NCBI RefSeq assembly: GCF_008369125.1
Contig: NZ_VOAY01000002.1
Location: 248,001-312,000, forward strand
From: Allopusillimonas sp008369125
Lineage (GTDB): Bacteria; Pseudomonadota; Gammaproteobacteria; Burkholderiales; Burkholderiaceae_B
Direction: 5' to 3'
DNA: 64,000 nt
Numbering within the stretch: position 1 is the first letter of the stretch; every line of letters begins with the position of its first letter. The notes beneath the pieces are model-generated. The model saw only the letters and a list, made by a program, of their open reading frames with translations, made no database searches and had not been told where the DNA came from. A program made the translations under genes and the position numbers. Shown piece after piece: positions 35,601-44,085 of this stretch.

Positions 35601-37659
35601 CATGGCCAGTATGGGCTGTCTGTGGATGATGACGCCCTACAGGCCCCTGGTTCTGACCCACGCGACCCAACACCCCGTTTGCGAACCTCGCTGGATGGGC
35701 GAGGTCTCCGTCAATCGTGAGCCAGGCGCTCAATACGCCGACCTTTTCTCACGACTGCGCCTGCATGGGCCAAGCACAGGCAAAATCGAAATCCAGGCGC
35801 AATGGGAAGAGTGGATAGACGACCCCGAAGCGCCATCCCCGCGTCTGCACGCCTCGCAAGGCGCGCTGGGTGAAATCATGTTGCCCGAAAACGGCCCCTA
35901 TCAAATCTCGCTCAACATGGCTGTGGATGCCCAAATGCCCGCGCCCCCAGTCAATCAGCTGGGCGACGCCGCGCCGCGCGCTCGGGGCGATCGGCATGAG
36001 TTCGGCGACACCAAGTTTCGCCTGATACGCTACGCGCTGTTGGCCACCACACGATTCAGGGAGTATTTCCCCGAGGCACTCTACGACCAGGCAGAGCAGG
36101 TGACGCGCCTTGGGCCTGCCGCACCCGGCCAGAATATGAAGACAGGTGCGGCGGACGACCCGGGCGCGCCTTTTCTGGAGATTGCCGGGACAGCACAGCA
36201 GACCATCGTGCCGGCCAGCGCGCCACCCGACAAACCCGATGTGCATTACGTCATTCCCACCTTCCAGTGGGAAGACAGCCAAGCCGGCCAAAACCGCAGC
36301 ATCACGCGGTATGGCAACGGGCTTAGAGTCTGGCTGGGACGCCCGTGGTTCTCTTCAGGCAACGGCGAATTGCTGGGCGTCATCATCCATGGCGACGGCG
36401 ACAATTTCGCGGGCATGGACGACGCGGTTAGCCATCATGTTACGCAATGGGGCATGGACCCTTTATGGGACTCCTCTTTGCCCAGCCATCGCAGCCGTGT
36501 CGCAGACTTTCCGGATCGCGTCACGGATGAAAAGATTGCGCTGCAAGAGCACCCCGACCAGTTGCTGCATGTGGTGGGCCACCGCGTACATTGGAATCAG
36601 GAACGTCAGCTCTGGTATTGCGACATTACGATAAACCCCGGCGCAGGCTATATGCCTTTTGTACGCCTGGCACTGGTGCGCTATCAGCCCAATGCCATCG
36701 ACAGCGCCAAGGTGTCTCAAGTGGTGCAGTCGCAGTTTGCACAACTGCTGCCCCGTCGGCGCGCGGCGTTCAGCCGCAGCGGCGCCAAGCTGGATATCAG
36801 CCTGCATGGTTATGTACCTTCTGAAGGGCCCATGGCCTTTCTGCGGGATTCCGAGTACGTGGGTATCTCGTTCATTCCCGGCATCGGCCAAACCCCGGAA
36901 GCCGGCCGAAACAAGATAGAAGTCGTACTGCAACAGCGCGATGCCCAGATCGACAGCGATCTTGCCTGGAGCGATGTGTCGATACTGGCGAGCGGCCTGG
37001 CAGGCGAACCCGACCGTCAAGGACCTGTTGGTCCTGTGGGGCCAATCGGACCCGTTGGTCCTATAGGCCCTATAGGGCCGGTTGTACCCATTGGACCTAT
37101 TGTACCCAGCAGTCCTATAAATCCCATAGGGCCGTTGAATGGGTTGAAAAACATTGTCCAGCCTGGGCTTGTGCAAGCTGCAGTAACACAGACGCGGTCG
37201 GGAGCCGCCGCATCGATATCGGTCGCTTCAACAAGCAAACAGACTGCAACGCCGACTGCCAGTGCCACGGCCCAAGCAGTCAAACAGGCAGGTGGAACTG
37301 CCTCAGTAAATACCGGCCAGATCGCAACGTCGACCATAAACACGGGAACTCAGAACACCAACCTGCCTGGCGCCGTGTTCCAGCATGTGGATATTGGCAG
37401 CCTGAATCTGGGCGGTATTGATCTGGGCCGTTTTGACCCGGGCAGACACATTCCGGACCTTGGTCAATTTCTCGACCCCGCGTTCTGGGCCGCCTCTGTC
37501 AGTATTCCCTCTGGCAGCAACGCCCCGCTGCGCATCGCGGTACGGGAATATGAACGTTTTTATACCGACTCGACCATAGCCGAAACACGCGCCGGCGCCA
37601 AACGTCAGCGCCGCATCATCGAGGAAAGAATGGTCTACTGCGTGTTTTACGTGATCTGA
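32686..37659 (+). CDS. Giant protein 2 (1657 residues) with collagen-like tract
   Basis: Not recognised. The ATG at 32686 follows AAGGAC. Seen: no signal peptide (MAKQTIVWTALPNGRATEG); a long globular part with FRVRLADLAGNSLDVDDPN and YGRFEPVDPPAMLQRARC, HVVPPKSSQLQCETHGMFDA and a His/Trp-rich segment (HPDQLLHVVGHRVHWNQERQ). At residues ~1446-1484 is a tract of Gly-Pro-Val/Ile triplets, first seven in a row and then degenerate, followed by a Thr/Ala/Ser/Gln-rich linker (~1490-1560) and a final domain (LRIAVREYERFYTDSTIAE to VYCVFYVI). The tract and linker look like an insertion before the last beta strands. Ten bases separate it from giant protein 1. Structural or adhesive roles are inferred; catalytic motifs are not evident. 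Confidence 0.8.
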   Translation: MAKQTIVWTALPNGRATEGPYAGQLRISIVVSPRLTPESSGEQVLKAFEPWRDWPSTLAHAKLAVRVDGHTVELERNTFADKGLWRQLFTDDTPVNGFTFKDMSKMNLRSFSVRNVLGFTRRHYGRMAVQAASTHPTLLPWRDAHPDLRNMLTDYGTTTQKVDTDRVHLEMMNPGFSRLLNKNDKRGVSQYLDELVFNPQSRFGADVPGIGVNASGDPVTSGKFPVRALPPDWIRPDQAVDPQMAALMGQWNTAAEYTLYQANRFYQRANATDAQRAMRHPSMANISAAPALPDMDFHRIVASFGDYPAVLRRLGLIIDAYLPPDSPMDAALAHAEHVQGTLQVMVSWDEPPAGLINACPASAWEADKFSFTARARTADHARGMLQLQYASDRWLSDKPRSLFDVHQVDPDGSALKTVNFVLSAQNLIGKSLVPGSHGAVTYTTGDKQALAALRSGGLGVSRHGRAGAVAQNAAAAALKNQAIEAGPTSAGKITLFAEDLLRGYRVDVQQIDAQGKSRWHSLCQRQGDYRLMASDLALDLPDDEGYVKGASTSSALPGADNTQNPGDHYLHETLFRWAGWSLVVPRPGRTLRSRNDPNTGVQTETPELVKDSVVDGGNGLAVQFRPVKGSLPRLRFGAAYRFRVRLADLAGNSLDVDDPNLENTDNATDPVVYGRFEPVDPPAMLQRARCSEGESLQHMVIRSDWNADAAEYLQTSAFSAAIALPASADFEYTSQNERHVVPPKSSQLQCETHGMFDAYWSGPDGFKQAYAIAAREANSLYDLPAGSLELVTPSSVASVSTTTTLPPRLPSEDNPTGDRMAPGEYVIFRGASAQTPYLPDCAAGGFALRAMPGHALPGVTEPKVLGPNAVIVLSPSQELVLLVSYTGPWPDAQGLRVVLAERAMMVADPCADTYKDDGLPAWDEAKRELTLFVPKGYVVRLRYSSFVHPSFVDVFGLPAWTASAAEAAFVRAMASMGCLWMMTPYRPLVLTHATQHPVCEPRWMGEVSVNREPGAQYADLFSRLRLHGPSTGKIEIQAQWEEWIDDPEAPSPRLHASQGALGEIMLPENGPYQISLNMAVDAQMPAPPVNQLGDAAPRARGDRHEFGDTKFRLIRYALLATTRFREYFPEALYDQAEQVTRLGPAAPGQNMKTGAADDPGAPFLEIAGTAQQTIVPASAPPDKPDVHYVIPTFQWEDSQAGQNRSITRYGNGLRVWLGRPWFSSGNGELLGVIIHGDGDNFAGMDDAVSHHVTQWGMDPLWDSSLPSHRSRVADFPDRVTDEKIALQEHPDQLLHVVGHRVHWNQERQLWYCDITINPGAGYMPFVRLALVRYQPNAIDSAKVSQVVQSQFAQLLPRRRAAFSRSGAKLDISLHGYVPSEGPMAFLRDSEYVGISFIPGIGQTPEAGRNKIEVVLQQRDAQIDSDLAWSDVSILASGLAGEPDRQGPVGPVGPIGPVGPIGPIGPVVPIGPIVPSSPINPIGPLNGLKNIVQPGLVQAAVTQTRSGAAASISVASTSKQTATPTASATAQAVKQAGGTASVNTGQIATSTINTGTQNTNLPGAVFQHVDIGSLNLGGIDLGRFDPGRHIPDLGQFLDPAFWAASVSIPSGSNAPLRIAVREYERFYTDSTIAETRAGAKRQRRIIEERMVYCVFYVI
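37021..37137 (+). repeat. Collagen-like GPV/GPI coding repeat
   Basis: The DNA codes for 13 triplets. The first seven are perfect Gly-Pro-Val/Ile, then come VPI, GPI, VPS, SPI, NPI, GPL. Codons for Gly and Pro vary (GGA/GGT/GGG/GGC and CCT/CCC/CCA), so the tract is old or selected at protein level rather than a fresh slippage product. Pro is always in the second position. Confidence 0.9.
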
Positions 37660-37858
37660 GAGAAGGCGCGGCAAGTTGTAAACTTCATCTTTTATCGCAT
37701 TTTCACCGTATTAGCTTTCCGTGTCGGCATTGCGTCAATACAGGCTCTCAGACTTTGGGACGAGACCACGAACCTCGTGAGATCGACTGTTTCCTCGGCA
37801 ACCTTGAGGTCTTCCAAGATGCGCATCAAACCATCGGAAGGGTCAGGAGAAGTCCGGC

Positions 37859-38461
37859 ATGCAGTCCCACAGTCCAAATGAAGCTGACACCTGTTCGCCC
37901 CGCTCCCTGAGCGAACTATTTCTCTGCTTTACATGGCTGGCGGTGCAAAGCGTTGGAGGCGCCGCACCCGTCGCGCAGCGAGAGCTAGTCGAGCGCAAGC
38001 GTTGGCTTACCGCACAGGAGTTCCTGGACGACTGGACTGTCGCCCAGATTATGCCTGGGCCTAACGTTGTGAATCTGTCGTTAATCCTTGGGGATCGACA
38101 TTTTGGCCTTCGAGGCGCGGCGGCCGCACTGGCAGGCATGACGGTGGTTCCTTTGTGCATCATTCTGTGCATTGCCGTCGCATACACCCAATATGCAAGC
38201 TACCCCGTTGTCGAAAACGCATTGCGAGGCATGGGTGCCGTCGCAGCAGGGCTGATAGTGGGCACCGGCCTGAAGCTGTTGAGCATGTTGAAAACGAATC
38301 CAATCGGGCTGCCAGTGGCGATATTTTTTGTTTTCACCACCTTTGTGCTTATCGCCATATTGCATTGGCCACTGCTCACGGTACTGCTCAGCGTCGGCAT
38401 CACCGCAACCCTCTGGGCATGGGTACGCCTGCTTATATCTGAGGGGCGCAAAACACCATGA
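37859..38461 (+). CDS. chrA: Chromate transporter ChrA, N-terminal half protein
   Basis: A 200-residue single-CHR-domain membrane protein. Seen: the motif FLCFTWLAVQSVGGAAPVAQ, LTAQEFLDDWTVAQIMPGPN (the PGPN signature) and five to six hydrophobic helices. The ATG at 37859 follows AGGAGA. It overlaps the next gene by ATGA, and the two together equal the long two-domain ChrA. Known: ChrA exports chromate by antiport with sulphate or protons, and in short-chain ChrA systems both half-proteins are required with opposite membrane orientation. Some related proteins may transport other oxyanions. Confidence 0.94.
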   Translation: MQSHSPNEADTCSPRSLSELFLCFTWLAVQSVGGAAPVAQRELVERKRWLTAQEFLDDWTVAQIMPGPNVVNLSLILGDRHFGLRGAAAALAGMTVVPLCIILCIAVAYTQYASYPVVENALRGMGAVAAGLIVGTGLKLLSMLKTNPIGLPVAIFFVFTTFVLIAILHWPLLTVLLSVGITATLWAWVRLLISEGRKTP

Positions 38462-39033
38462 GCTGGCAACTAACACTGAGCGACTGGTGGTACCTTGTCT
38501 GGCATTTCCTATCTCTTTCACTGCTTACGGTGGGCTCCGGCGTACTCATTGTTGCGCCTCAGATCCACACCTTTCTTGTAAACAACAAGCATTGGCTCAC
38601 CGAGATGCAGTTCAATTCGTCCATTACACTCGCCCAGACTGCGCCTGGGCCCAATATGCTGTACATCGCGTTGCTGGGCTGGAACGTTGGCATTAACGCG
38701 AGCGGATGGATTGGCGCATTTGTCGCGATGATGACGTCATTGTTAAGTATGCTGCTACCGAGCAGTATCGTGACACTGGCCGCAACAAGATGGGCACATA
38801 AAAATCGCCGAAAGCGCATCATACGAGCCTTCAAGGCAGGCATGTCGCCGATCAGCACCGCCTTACTGATTGCCACAGGCTGGCTGTTGATGCGCCCCTA
38901 TAGCGATATGCAAAGCGACTGGCCATTATGGTGTACCACTGCAATCACCGCCTTGCTGGTATGGCATACCCGCATCCATTTGCTATTGCTTCTGGCAGCG
39001 GGTGCGGTGCTTGGGGCCCTGAATATTCTGTAA
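38458..39033 (+). CDS. chrA: Chromate transporter ChrA, C-terminal half protein
   Basis: A 191-residue second CHR-domain protein, starting at an ATGA overlap with the first half gene. Seen: the corresponding motif TLAQTAPGPNMLYIALLGWN with the PGPN signature, a preceding GSGVLIVAPQIHTF segment, and a hydrophobic C-terminus. It is the partner subunit of the preceding protein. No chrB regulator or other chromate-resistance gene is next to it. Confidence 0.94.
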   Translation: MSWQLTLSDWWYLVWHFLSLSLLTVGSGVLIVAPQIHTFLVNNKHWLTEMQFNSSITLAQTAPGPNMLYIALLGWNVGINASGWIGAFVAMMTSLLSMLLPSSIVTLAATRWAHKNRRKRIIRAFKAGMSPISTALLIATGWLLMRPYSDMQSDWPLWCTTAITALLVWHTRIHLLLLLAAGAVLGALNIL

Positions 39034-39221
39034 TCATGCCTGCCCGTCCTGAGCACCGCCAATGCACATCAAGCCCGTCAATGCCCGTACTGCTCGCCGG
39101 GCTACCGCGCAAGACGGCATACTCTCAAACCGTCATCGCGCGTAGATAAGGCTTAATAAAACGTGTTGCCATGGGCTGCAGTATGCTTGCATGAATCCTC
39201 TACCCAAAACAAGGAAACGCA

Positions 39222-40067
39222 ATGGCGACAGACACTACCGCAGTATGGTTTATTACGGGTTGTTCCACGGGCTTTGGCCATGCGCTGGCGGCCTATGTGC
39301 TGGCCCAGGGCAACCGCGTGGTCGTCACCGCGAGAAATGTGGACAGCCTGAGCGAACTCGTCAAGGACGCAGGCAATCGCGCCCTGGTGCAGCAGTTGGA
39401 TGTCACCGATGCGGCCCAGATCAAGACAGCGGTGTCAGCAGCCACGGCGCGCTTTGGTCGCATAGACGTGCTGGTGAACAATGCGGGCTATGGCTATCAG
39501 TCATCGGTAGAGGAAGGAAGCGACGACGAGATCCGCGCCCAGTTCGAGGCCAATACTTTTGGCCTGTTCGCCCTGACCCGGGCAATACTGCCCGGTATGC
39601 GTGCGCAACGAAGCGGTCACGTTATGAACATAACCTCGGTTGCCGGCATGTTGGGTAACCCGAGCACCGGTTATTACGCCGCCAGCAAGCACGCCGTGGA
39701 AGGGTGGTCTGACTCGCTGGAGACGGAGGTTGCACCGCTGGGCATACGCGTAACTTGTATAGAACCTGGCCCTTTCCGTACCGACTGGGCTGGACGCTCC
39801 TTGCGTGTCACGCCCGCAAAAATCGACGAATACAAGGAGTCTGTGGGCGCCAGCATAAAGTCGCTCGCCGAAAAGAGCGGCAAACAGCCCGGCGATCCCG
39901 TCAGGGCAGCGGCGGTAATGTACCAAATCGCGTTGATGGACAATGCGCCGCGGCACCTGCCTTTGGGCGCTTCCGCTTACGAGCGCATCACACGCAAGCT
40001 GAAAACCCGTCTGGCTCAGATAGAGGCTTGGGAGGCAACCATCCGGTCTGCAGATTTTCCGAGTTAA
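39222..40067 (+). CDS. Short-chain dehydrogenase/reductase (classical SDR)
   Basis: A 281-residue NAD(P)-dependent oxidoreductase, with AAGGAA before the ATG. Seen: cofactor motif TGCSTGFG (residues ~12-19), the Asp/Val-rich strand ending LDVTD, NNAGYGY, catalytic Ser in NITSVAGMLG, and YYAASKHA with the Tyr-Lys pair. The Arg after the second strand (TARN) suggests preference for NADP. It is a single gene between chrA and the convergent MFS gene. The substrate is not determinable. Confidence 0.94.
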   Translation: MATDTTAVWFITGCSTGFGHALAAYVLAQGNRVVVTARNVDSLSELVKDAGNRALVQQLDVTDAAQIKTAVSAATARFGRIDVLVNNAGYGYQSSVEEGSDDEIRAQFEANTFGLFALTRAILPGMRAQRSGHVMNITSVAGMLGNPSTGYYAASKHAVEGWSDSLETEVAPLGIRVTCIEPGPFRTDWAGRSLRVTPAKIDEYKESVGASIKSLAEKSGKQPGDPVRAAAVMYQIALMDNAPRHLPLGASAYERITRKLKTRLAQIEAWEATIRSADFPS

Positions 40068-40079
40068 TTGACAAGGCCT

Positions 40080-41324
40080 TTAGGCGTCGACGGGAACCCG
40101 CCGGCGCATCAAGGCGGATCTTCCCAAAACGACGACCGCCACGGCCAACGGAAAGAATGAAACCATCAGCACCGTGCTCCAGCCGTAGGCCGATAACAGC
40201 CCGCCCGAGGCGAATGAGCCTATGGCCATGGTCCCGAACACGATGAAATCGTTAAACGACTGCACGCGTGTTTTCTCATTGGGGCGATGACTTTCCAGCA
40301 CCATGGCAGAAGCGCCTATAAAGCCAAAATTCCACCCCACACCAAGCAGGGCAAGGGTAGCCCAGAAGTGGGCAATATCAATGCCGGTCAGACCCACCGC
40401 TGCCGCAATCGCTATAAGCAACAAGCCAAGCGACACGACGGGCCCGGCGCCGAAACGCGTGATCAGACGCCCAGTAAAAAAGCTGGGCGCATACATGGCT
40501 ATGACATGCCACTGAAGACCCAGGTTGGCGCTTTCTTGTGACAGGCCGCACATTTGCATTGCCAGGGGTGCAGCCGTCATCAGAAAATTCATGAGCAGAT
40601 ACGAGACCACACCACAAACGACTGCGGTCACGAAACGCGGCTGGCGCAAGATAACCGAAAGCGGTCTTCCGCCGTGGCTTTCCGCCGCAGTGGGCACGGG
40701 AAGACGCACGCCCCACAAGACCAACGCCGACAATGCCGCCACAACCGCCTGCGCAAGATATGTTGCGACAAACATGTTTGGAGGTAACAAGTGCATGGTG
40801 TAGGTGACGAGTTGCGGGCCTATGACACCGGCAACAACGCCGCCCCCCATCACAAACGATAGCGCGCGGGCGCGCTTTGCCGGGGCGACCCCATCGGCCG
40901 CCGCAAAGCGAAACGAAAGCACCACCGCCGCATAGGCGCCGCCAAAAAACGTAGCCAGACAAAACAGCCAGAAGGAACCCAGCATTACCGCCAGCGCGGC
41001 GATCAGGCCCACCAGCACCCCACACCCTGTTCCGGCAAGAAAGGCTGCCCGCCGTCCATAGCGGCGCGCAATCGCGCCGCTGGGCAGAATACAGGCAGCC
41101 ATACCCACCACGAAGATGGAAATTGGCAAGGTCGCCAGCGCCTTGTCAGGGGCTAGCATGTTTCCGATGATGGCCCCGGTGGCATAAACCACGACGGCAT
41201 TGGCACCCGCCAACGCTTGCGCCACAGTGAGGCGGACGATGTTGCCCCTCTGGTCGCGGTCAGACAGCACGTCGGAGGAGTCAATCTGATGCACAGATGA
41301 TGCAGCTGACACAATAGGTCTCAT
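40080..41324 (-). CDS. Major facilitator superfamily transporter
   Basis: A 414-residue permease with twelve predicted helices. The ATG at 41324 is chosen; in-frame codons up to 41480 would place an AT palindrome and non-hydrophobic residues in the protein. Seen: IFVVGMAACILPSGAIARRY with GRR of the loop 2-3 motif, VMGGGVVAGVIGPQLV in the centre and HRPNEKTRVQSFNDF in the middle loop. There is no close match to a named carrier; a drug or metabolite exporter is likely. It converges with the SDR gene, separated by 12 bases. Confidence 0.9.
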   Translation of the reverse strand: MRPIVSAASSVHQIDSSDVLSDRDQRGNIVRLTVAQALAGANAVVVYATGAIIGNMLAPDKALATLPISIFVVGMAACILPSGAIARRYGRRAAFLAGTGCGVLVGLIAALAVMLGSFWLFCLATFFGGAYAAVVLSFRFAAADGVAPAKRARALSFVMGGGVVAGVIGPQLVTYTMHLLPPNMFVATYLAQAVVAALSALVLWGVRLPVPTAAESHGGRPLSVILRQPRFVTAVVCGVVSYLLMNFLMTAAPLAMQMCGLSQESANLGLQWHVIAMYAPSFFTGRLITRFGAGPVVSLGLLLIAIAAAVGLTGIDIAHFWATLALLGVGWNFGFIGASAMVLESHRPNEKTRVQSFNDFIVFGTMAIGSFASGGLLSAYGWSTVLMVSFFPLAVAVVVLGRSALMRRRVPVDA

Positions 41325-41415
41325 TGTTGTGGCACATGGCGCCCTAATCTTACATGCCCGCTGATAGGCATTCGCCTGAATGGCACTACCACTTTCCCTG
41401 GATACATACCGCGTA

Positions 41416-41431
41416 GTTATATATATATAAC
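41416..41431. promoter_or_regulatory. 16-base AT palindrome between the MFS gene and ldtD
   Basis: GTTATATATATATAAC is a perfect palindrome in the 286-base divergent region between the MFS gene (starts at 41324) and ldtD (starts at 41611). It may hold promoter -10 elements for both directions or an operator. No similar site was noticed elsewhere in the window. Confidence 0.55.
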
Positions 41432-41610
41432 GAAAAAACATGTCGATGAAACAGTTTACTCCCCCAATAGGCGTTAGCACGAACGCAGCGGGCGGTCAGG
41501 ACTGATTCAGATCAAGCGTACGCAGCTATTTTTGACGAGGCCGCCCATTTCCACCAGGCCCATTCTACGTCTTACCATACTCAATCGTTATGTATTGTTA
41601 ACGTATCGTC

Positions 41611-43449
41611 GTGAGCAGTGATGTCCTAAATGCAAGGCCAAGCAAGAATGTGCAAGAATGGGCTTCAGGTCGTGGCAGGTTTCTAAAAGCACGTTTTAAT
41701 CGGTGGTTTATCATGTTCCGCGCATGTTGCAATAAACGTCACAGCACTCCCAACCTGGGGCAACCACCCTGTACGGAGCCCAACCTGGGCAGTGGCGCCA
41801 AAAGCACCTATCATTTTCTTGCCACCAGATGTACAGCGGCGGCCCAGGCGGGTAGATGGCTTAGACAGTACACGCTATGGACACTGGCCTGTGTGTTTAT
41901 CGGGCTCTTTCCAAGCTGTTCGTCGGCACAAAACACCTTGCAGTGGTTCAGTCAGGGCAGGCCTACTATACAAGCCTTGCAAGCAGTTGATCTGCTAAGT
42001 AAAGCGGCGTCTGATGGCCTTGAACCCCAAGACTACAACGCGCAACCTCTGCGATATGCCCTAGACCAGGCGTGGAAAGGGCCAGAAATTTCAGCCTCTG
42101 CCATTGAACGACTTGATACGGCATTGACGGCTTCCATGCAGCATTATCTTAATGATTTGCACCGCGGACGCATCACACCACAACAAACCGGCCCGCACTT
42201 CGAGTTTCTTGTACCGGCGCCTTTCAATGCGGCCATGTACCTGTCTACCGCGCTTGCCGAAAACCGTCTGCCCGAAGCAGTTCGTCAGGCCTCGCCCGAT
42301 AATGCAATCTACGCCAGCCTGCTCCATGCCCTGGCCCGATACCGCGAAATTTCGCTTCTTCCGACGTGGAAAGATCAACTGCCCCCCTTGCCTGCAAAAA
42401 CATTGCTGGCCAATGAGCCCTATGCGGGTGCCGATATGCTGGGGCAGCGGCTAATGGCATTAGGAGACTTGCCTGCCGGTACCTTGATACCAGAACGTTA
42501 TGAAGGTGTGCTGGTTGAAGGCGTGCGGTCATTTCAGCAGCGTCATGGCCTGTTGGTCGACGGCGTCATTGGCAGCGCTACCCTGACGCAACTTGGGATC
42601 CGCCCTGCTCAACGCATACGCCAGATCGAACTATCCCTCGAGCGCATGCGCTGGACACCGCTGTTTCAGACCCCACGCATGATTGTGGTTAATATCCCAG
42701 AGTTCATGCTGCGCGCTTACGAGGTTAAAAACAATAAGGCTGATGTGCTGTTGCAAATGAAGGTTATTGTCGGTCGTTCGCAACTCACGCAAACGCCGAT
42801 CATGGACGGCGAAATACAAACTATCGAATTCAGCCCTTACTGGAACGTGCCTCGTTCCATCGTCATCTCCGAAACCTTACCGCGCCTGCGCCGAGACCCC
42901 GCCTATTTCCAGCGACAGGGTTTTGAGTTTGTCACACATGACGGAAGCGTACTCAGGACAGCGCCGCAAGCCAATATCGAAGCGCTGCAACGCGGCGAAC
43001 TGCGCATTCGACAACGGCCTGGCCCCAATAATGCCTTGGGTGACATTAAATTTATATTTCCGAATAACCAGAGTATTTATCTTCATCACACGCCCGCAGT
43101 GGGGTTGTTTAACCGCGATCAACGAGATTTGAGCCATGGCTGCGTACGCGTGGAAGACCCTACAGGTTTGGCCCAATTTGTGCTGCATCAAGAGCCTGAG
43201 TGGACGCGAACCCGTATTCAGCAGGCCATGACTGAAGGTAAATCACAGACCATTCGGGTGCTCCCCCCCGTGCCTGTATTGATCACTTACAGCACTGTTG
43301 TTGTAAAAGATGATAAAGTTTATTTTCACCCTGACATCTACGGTCAGGATTCCATGCTCGACAAGGCGTTGCAACAACGCGTTCGTGTCGTGCCCTTGCT
43401 TGAAACCAGGCAACCAACGGTCGAAATCATTCGTCCCGCACTTCACTAA
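41611..43449 (+). CDS. ldtD: L,D-transpeptidase LdtD (YcbB)
   Basis: A periplasmic enzyme that makes 3-3 cross-links in peptidoglycan. Seen, up to 612 residues: a hydrophobic export segment at about residues 85-105 (QYTLWTLACVFIGLFPSC, followed by SSA), a helical scaffold domain, a peptidoglycan-binding repeat (YEGVLVEGVRSFQQRHGLLV, DGVIGSATLTQLG), and a YkuD catalytic domain with HHTPAVGLFNRDQRDLSHGC and Cys511 in SHGCVR. The start is uncertain: an ATG at 41713 would shorten the unusually long N-terminus. The following mepK overlaps the stop (TAATG), an arrangement also present in E. coli (ldtD-mepK). Confidence 0.92.
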   Translation: MSSDVLNARPSKNVQEWASGRGRFLKARFNRWFIMFRACCNKRHSTPNLGQPPCTEPNLGSGAKSTYHFLATRCTAAAQAGRWLRQYTLWTLACVFIGLFPSCSSAQNTLQWFSQGRPTIQALQAVDLLSKAASDGLEPQDYNAQPLRYALDQAWKGPEISASAIERLDTALTASMQHYLNDLHRGRITPQQTGPHFEFLVPAPFNAAMYLSTALAENRLPEAVRQASPDNAIYASLLHALARYREISLLPTWKDQLPPLPAKTLLANEPYAGADMLGQRLMALGDLPAGTLIPERYEGVLVEGVRSFQQRHGLLVDGVIGSATLTQLGIRPAQRIRQIELSLERMRWTPLFQTPRMIVVNIPEFMLRAYEVKNNKADVLLQMKVIVGRSQLTQTPIMDGEIQTIEFSPYWNVPRSIVISETLPRLRRDPAYFQRQGFEFVTHDGSVLRTAPQANIEALQRGELRIRQRPGPNNALGDIKFIFPNNQSIYLHHTPAVGLFNRDQRDLSHGCVRVEDPTGLAQFVLHQEPEWTRTRIQQAMTEGKSQTIRVLPPVPVLITYSTVVVKDDKVYFHPDIYGQDSMLDKALQQRVRVVPLLETRQPTVEIIRPALH

Positions 43450-44018
43450 TGACGATGACAAAATTATTCACGCCTTCCCGTCGACAGTTTCTTCGCTATT
43501 CTGCCGGTATCTCTCTAGCCGGAACCGGTATTTCACTTGCGCCACAGGTGTTTGCCGGTAGCACGCAACCCTACAAACTGTCTTTTGATCACACGCATAC
43601 GCATGAGAAAATATCGCTTATTTACGCGATGGGCGGTCAATATGTGCCGACGGCACTTAATCGTTTAAATCATTTTCTGCGCGATCATTACTCCGGTACG
43701 GTTGGCACTATAGATCCGCAACTGTTCGATATTTTGCACCGTATCGTCTTAACGCTGAATGCACGGCAACCATTCCAGGTTATTTCAGGTTACCGTTGCG
43801 CCCAAACCAATGAAAAGCTGCGCACTACACGCGGCGGTGGCGTCGCCAAACGCAGTCTGCACATGGACGGCAAGGCAATCGACATCCGCTTGCCCGGTGT
43901 TCCACTTGCCGAACTGCGCGATGCCGCACTTTCATTGAACGCTGGCGGCGTAGGGTTCTACCCCCGTGACCAGTTTATTCATGTGGATACAGGTAGGGTG
44001 CGGCACTGGGGCACGTAA
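43449..44018 (+). CDS. mepK: Murein endopeptidase MepK (YcbK, DUF882)
   Basis: A 189-residue exported M15-type metallopeptidase. Seen: a twin-arginine signal (SRRQFLRYSAGIS) and zinc-site motifs GYRCAQTNEKLR, SLHMDGKAIDIR and FIHVDTGRVRHWGT, with the H-x6-D and H-x-D arrangement complete. Known: MepK cleaves 3-3 cross-links made by L,D-transpeptidases, so it acts on the product of the preceding ldtD and supports cell-wall growth. The ATG overlaps the ldtD stop. Confidence 0.94.
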   Translation: MTMTKLFTPSRRQFLRYSAGISLAGTGISLAPQVFAGSTQPYKLSFDHTHTHEKISLIYAMGGQYVPTALNRLNHFLRDHYSGTVGTIDPQLFDILHRIVLTLNARQPFQVISGYRCAQTNEKLRTTRGGGVAKRSLHMDGKAIDIRLPGVPLAELRDAALSLNAGGVGFYPRDQFIHVDTGRVRHWGT

Positions 44019-44085
44019 GCCTCATCGCATCGATAGCCTTGCACAGTGCATCAGAGTCAGACGGTACTCAGTTCTATGGGACAAG

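Noticed and set aside
36463..37176. 237-codon minus-strand frame opposite the collagen-like region
   Set aside because: Its Tyr/Arg/Asn/Gly repeats are simply the reverse reading of the GPV/GPI coding tract.
37692..37877. 61-codon minus-strand frame before chrA
   Set aside because: No ribosome site or family pattern, and it overlaps the chrA start.
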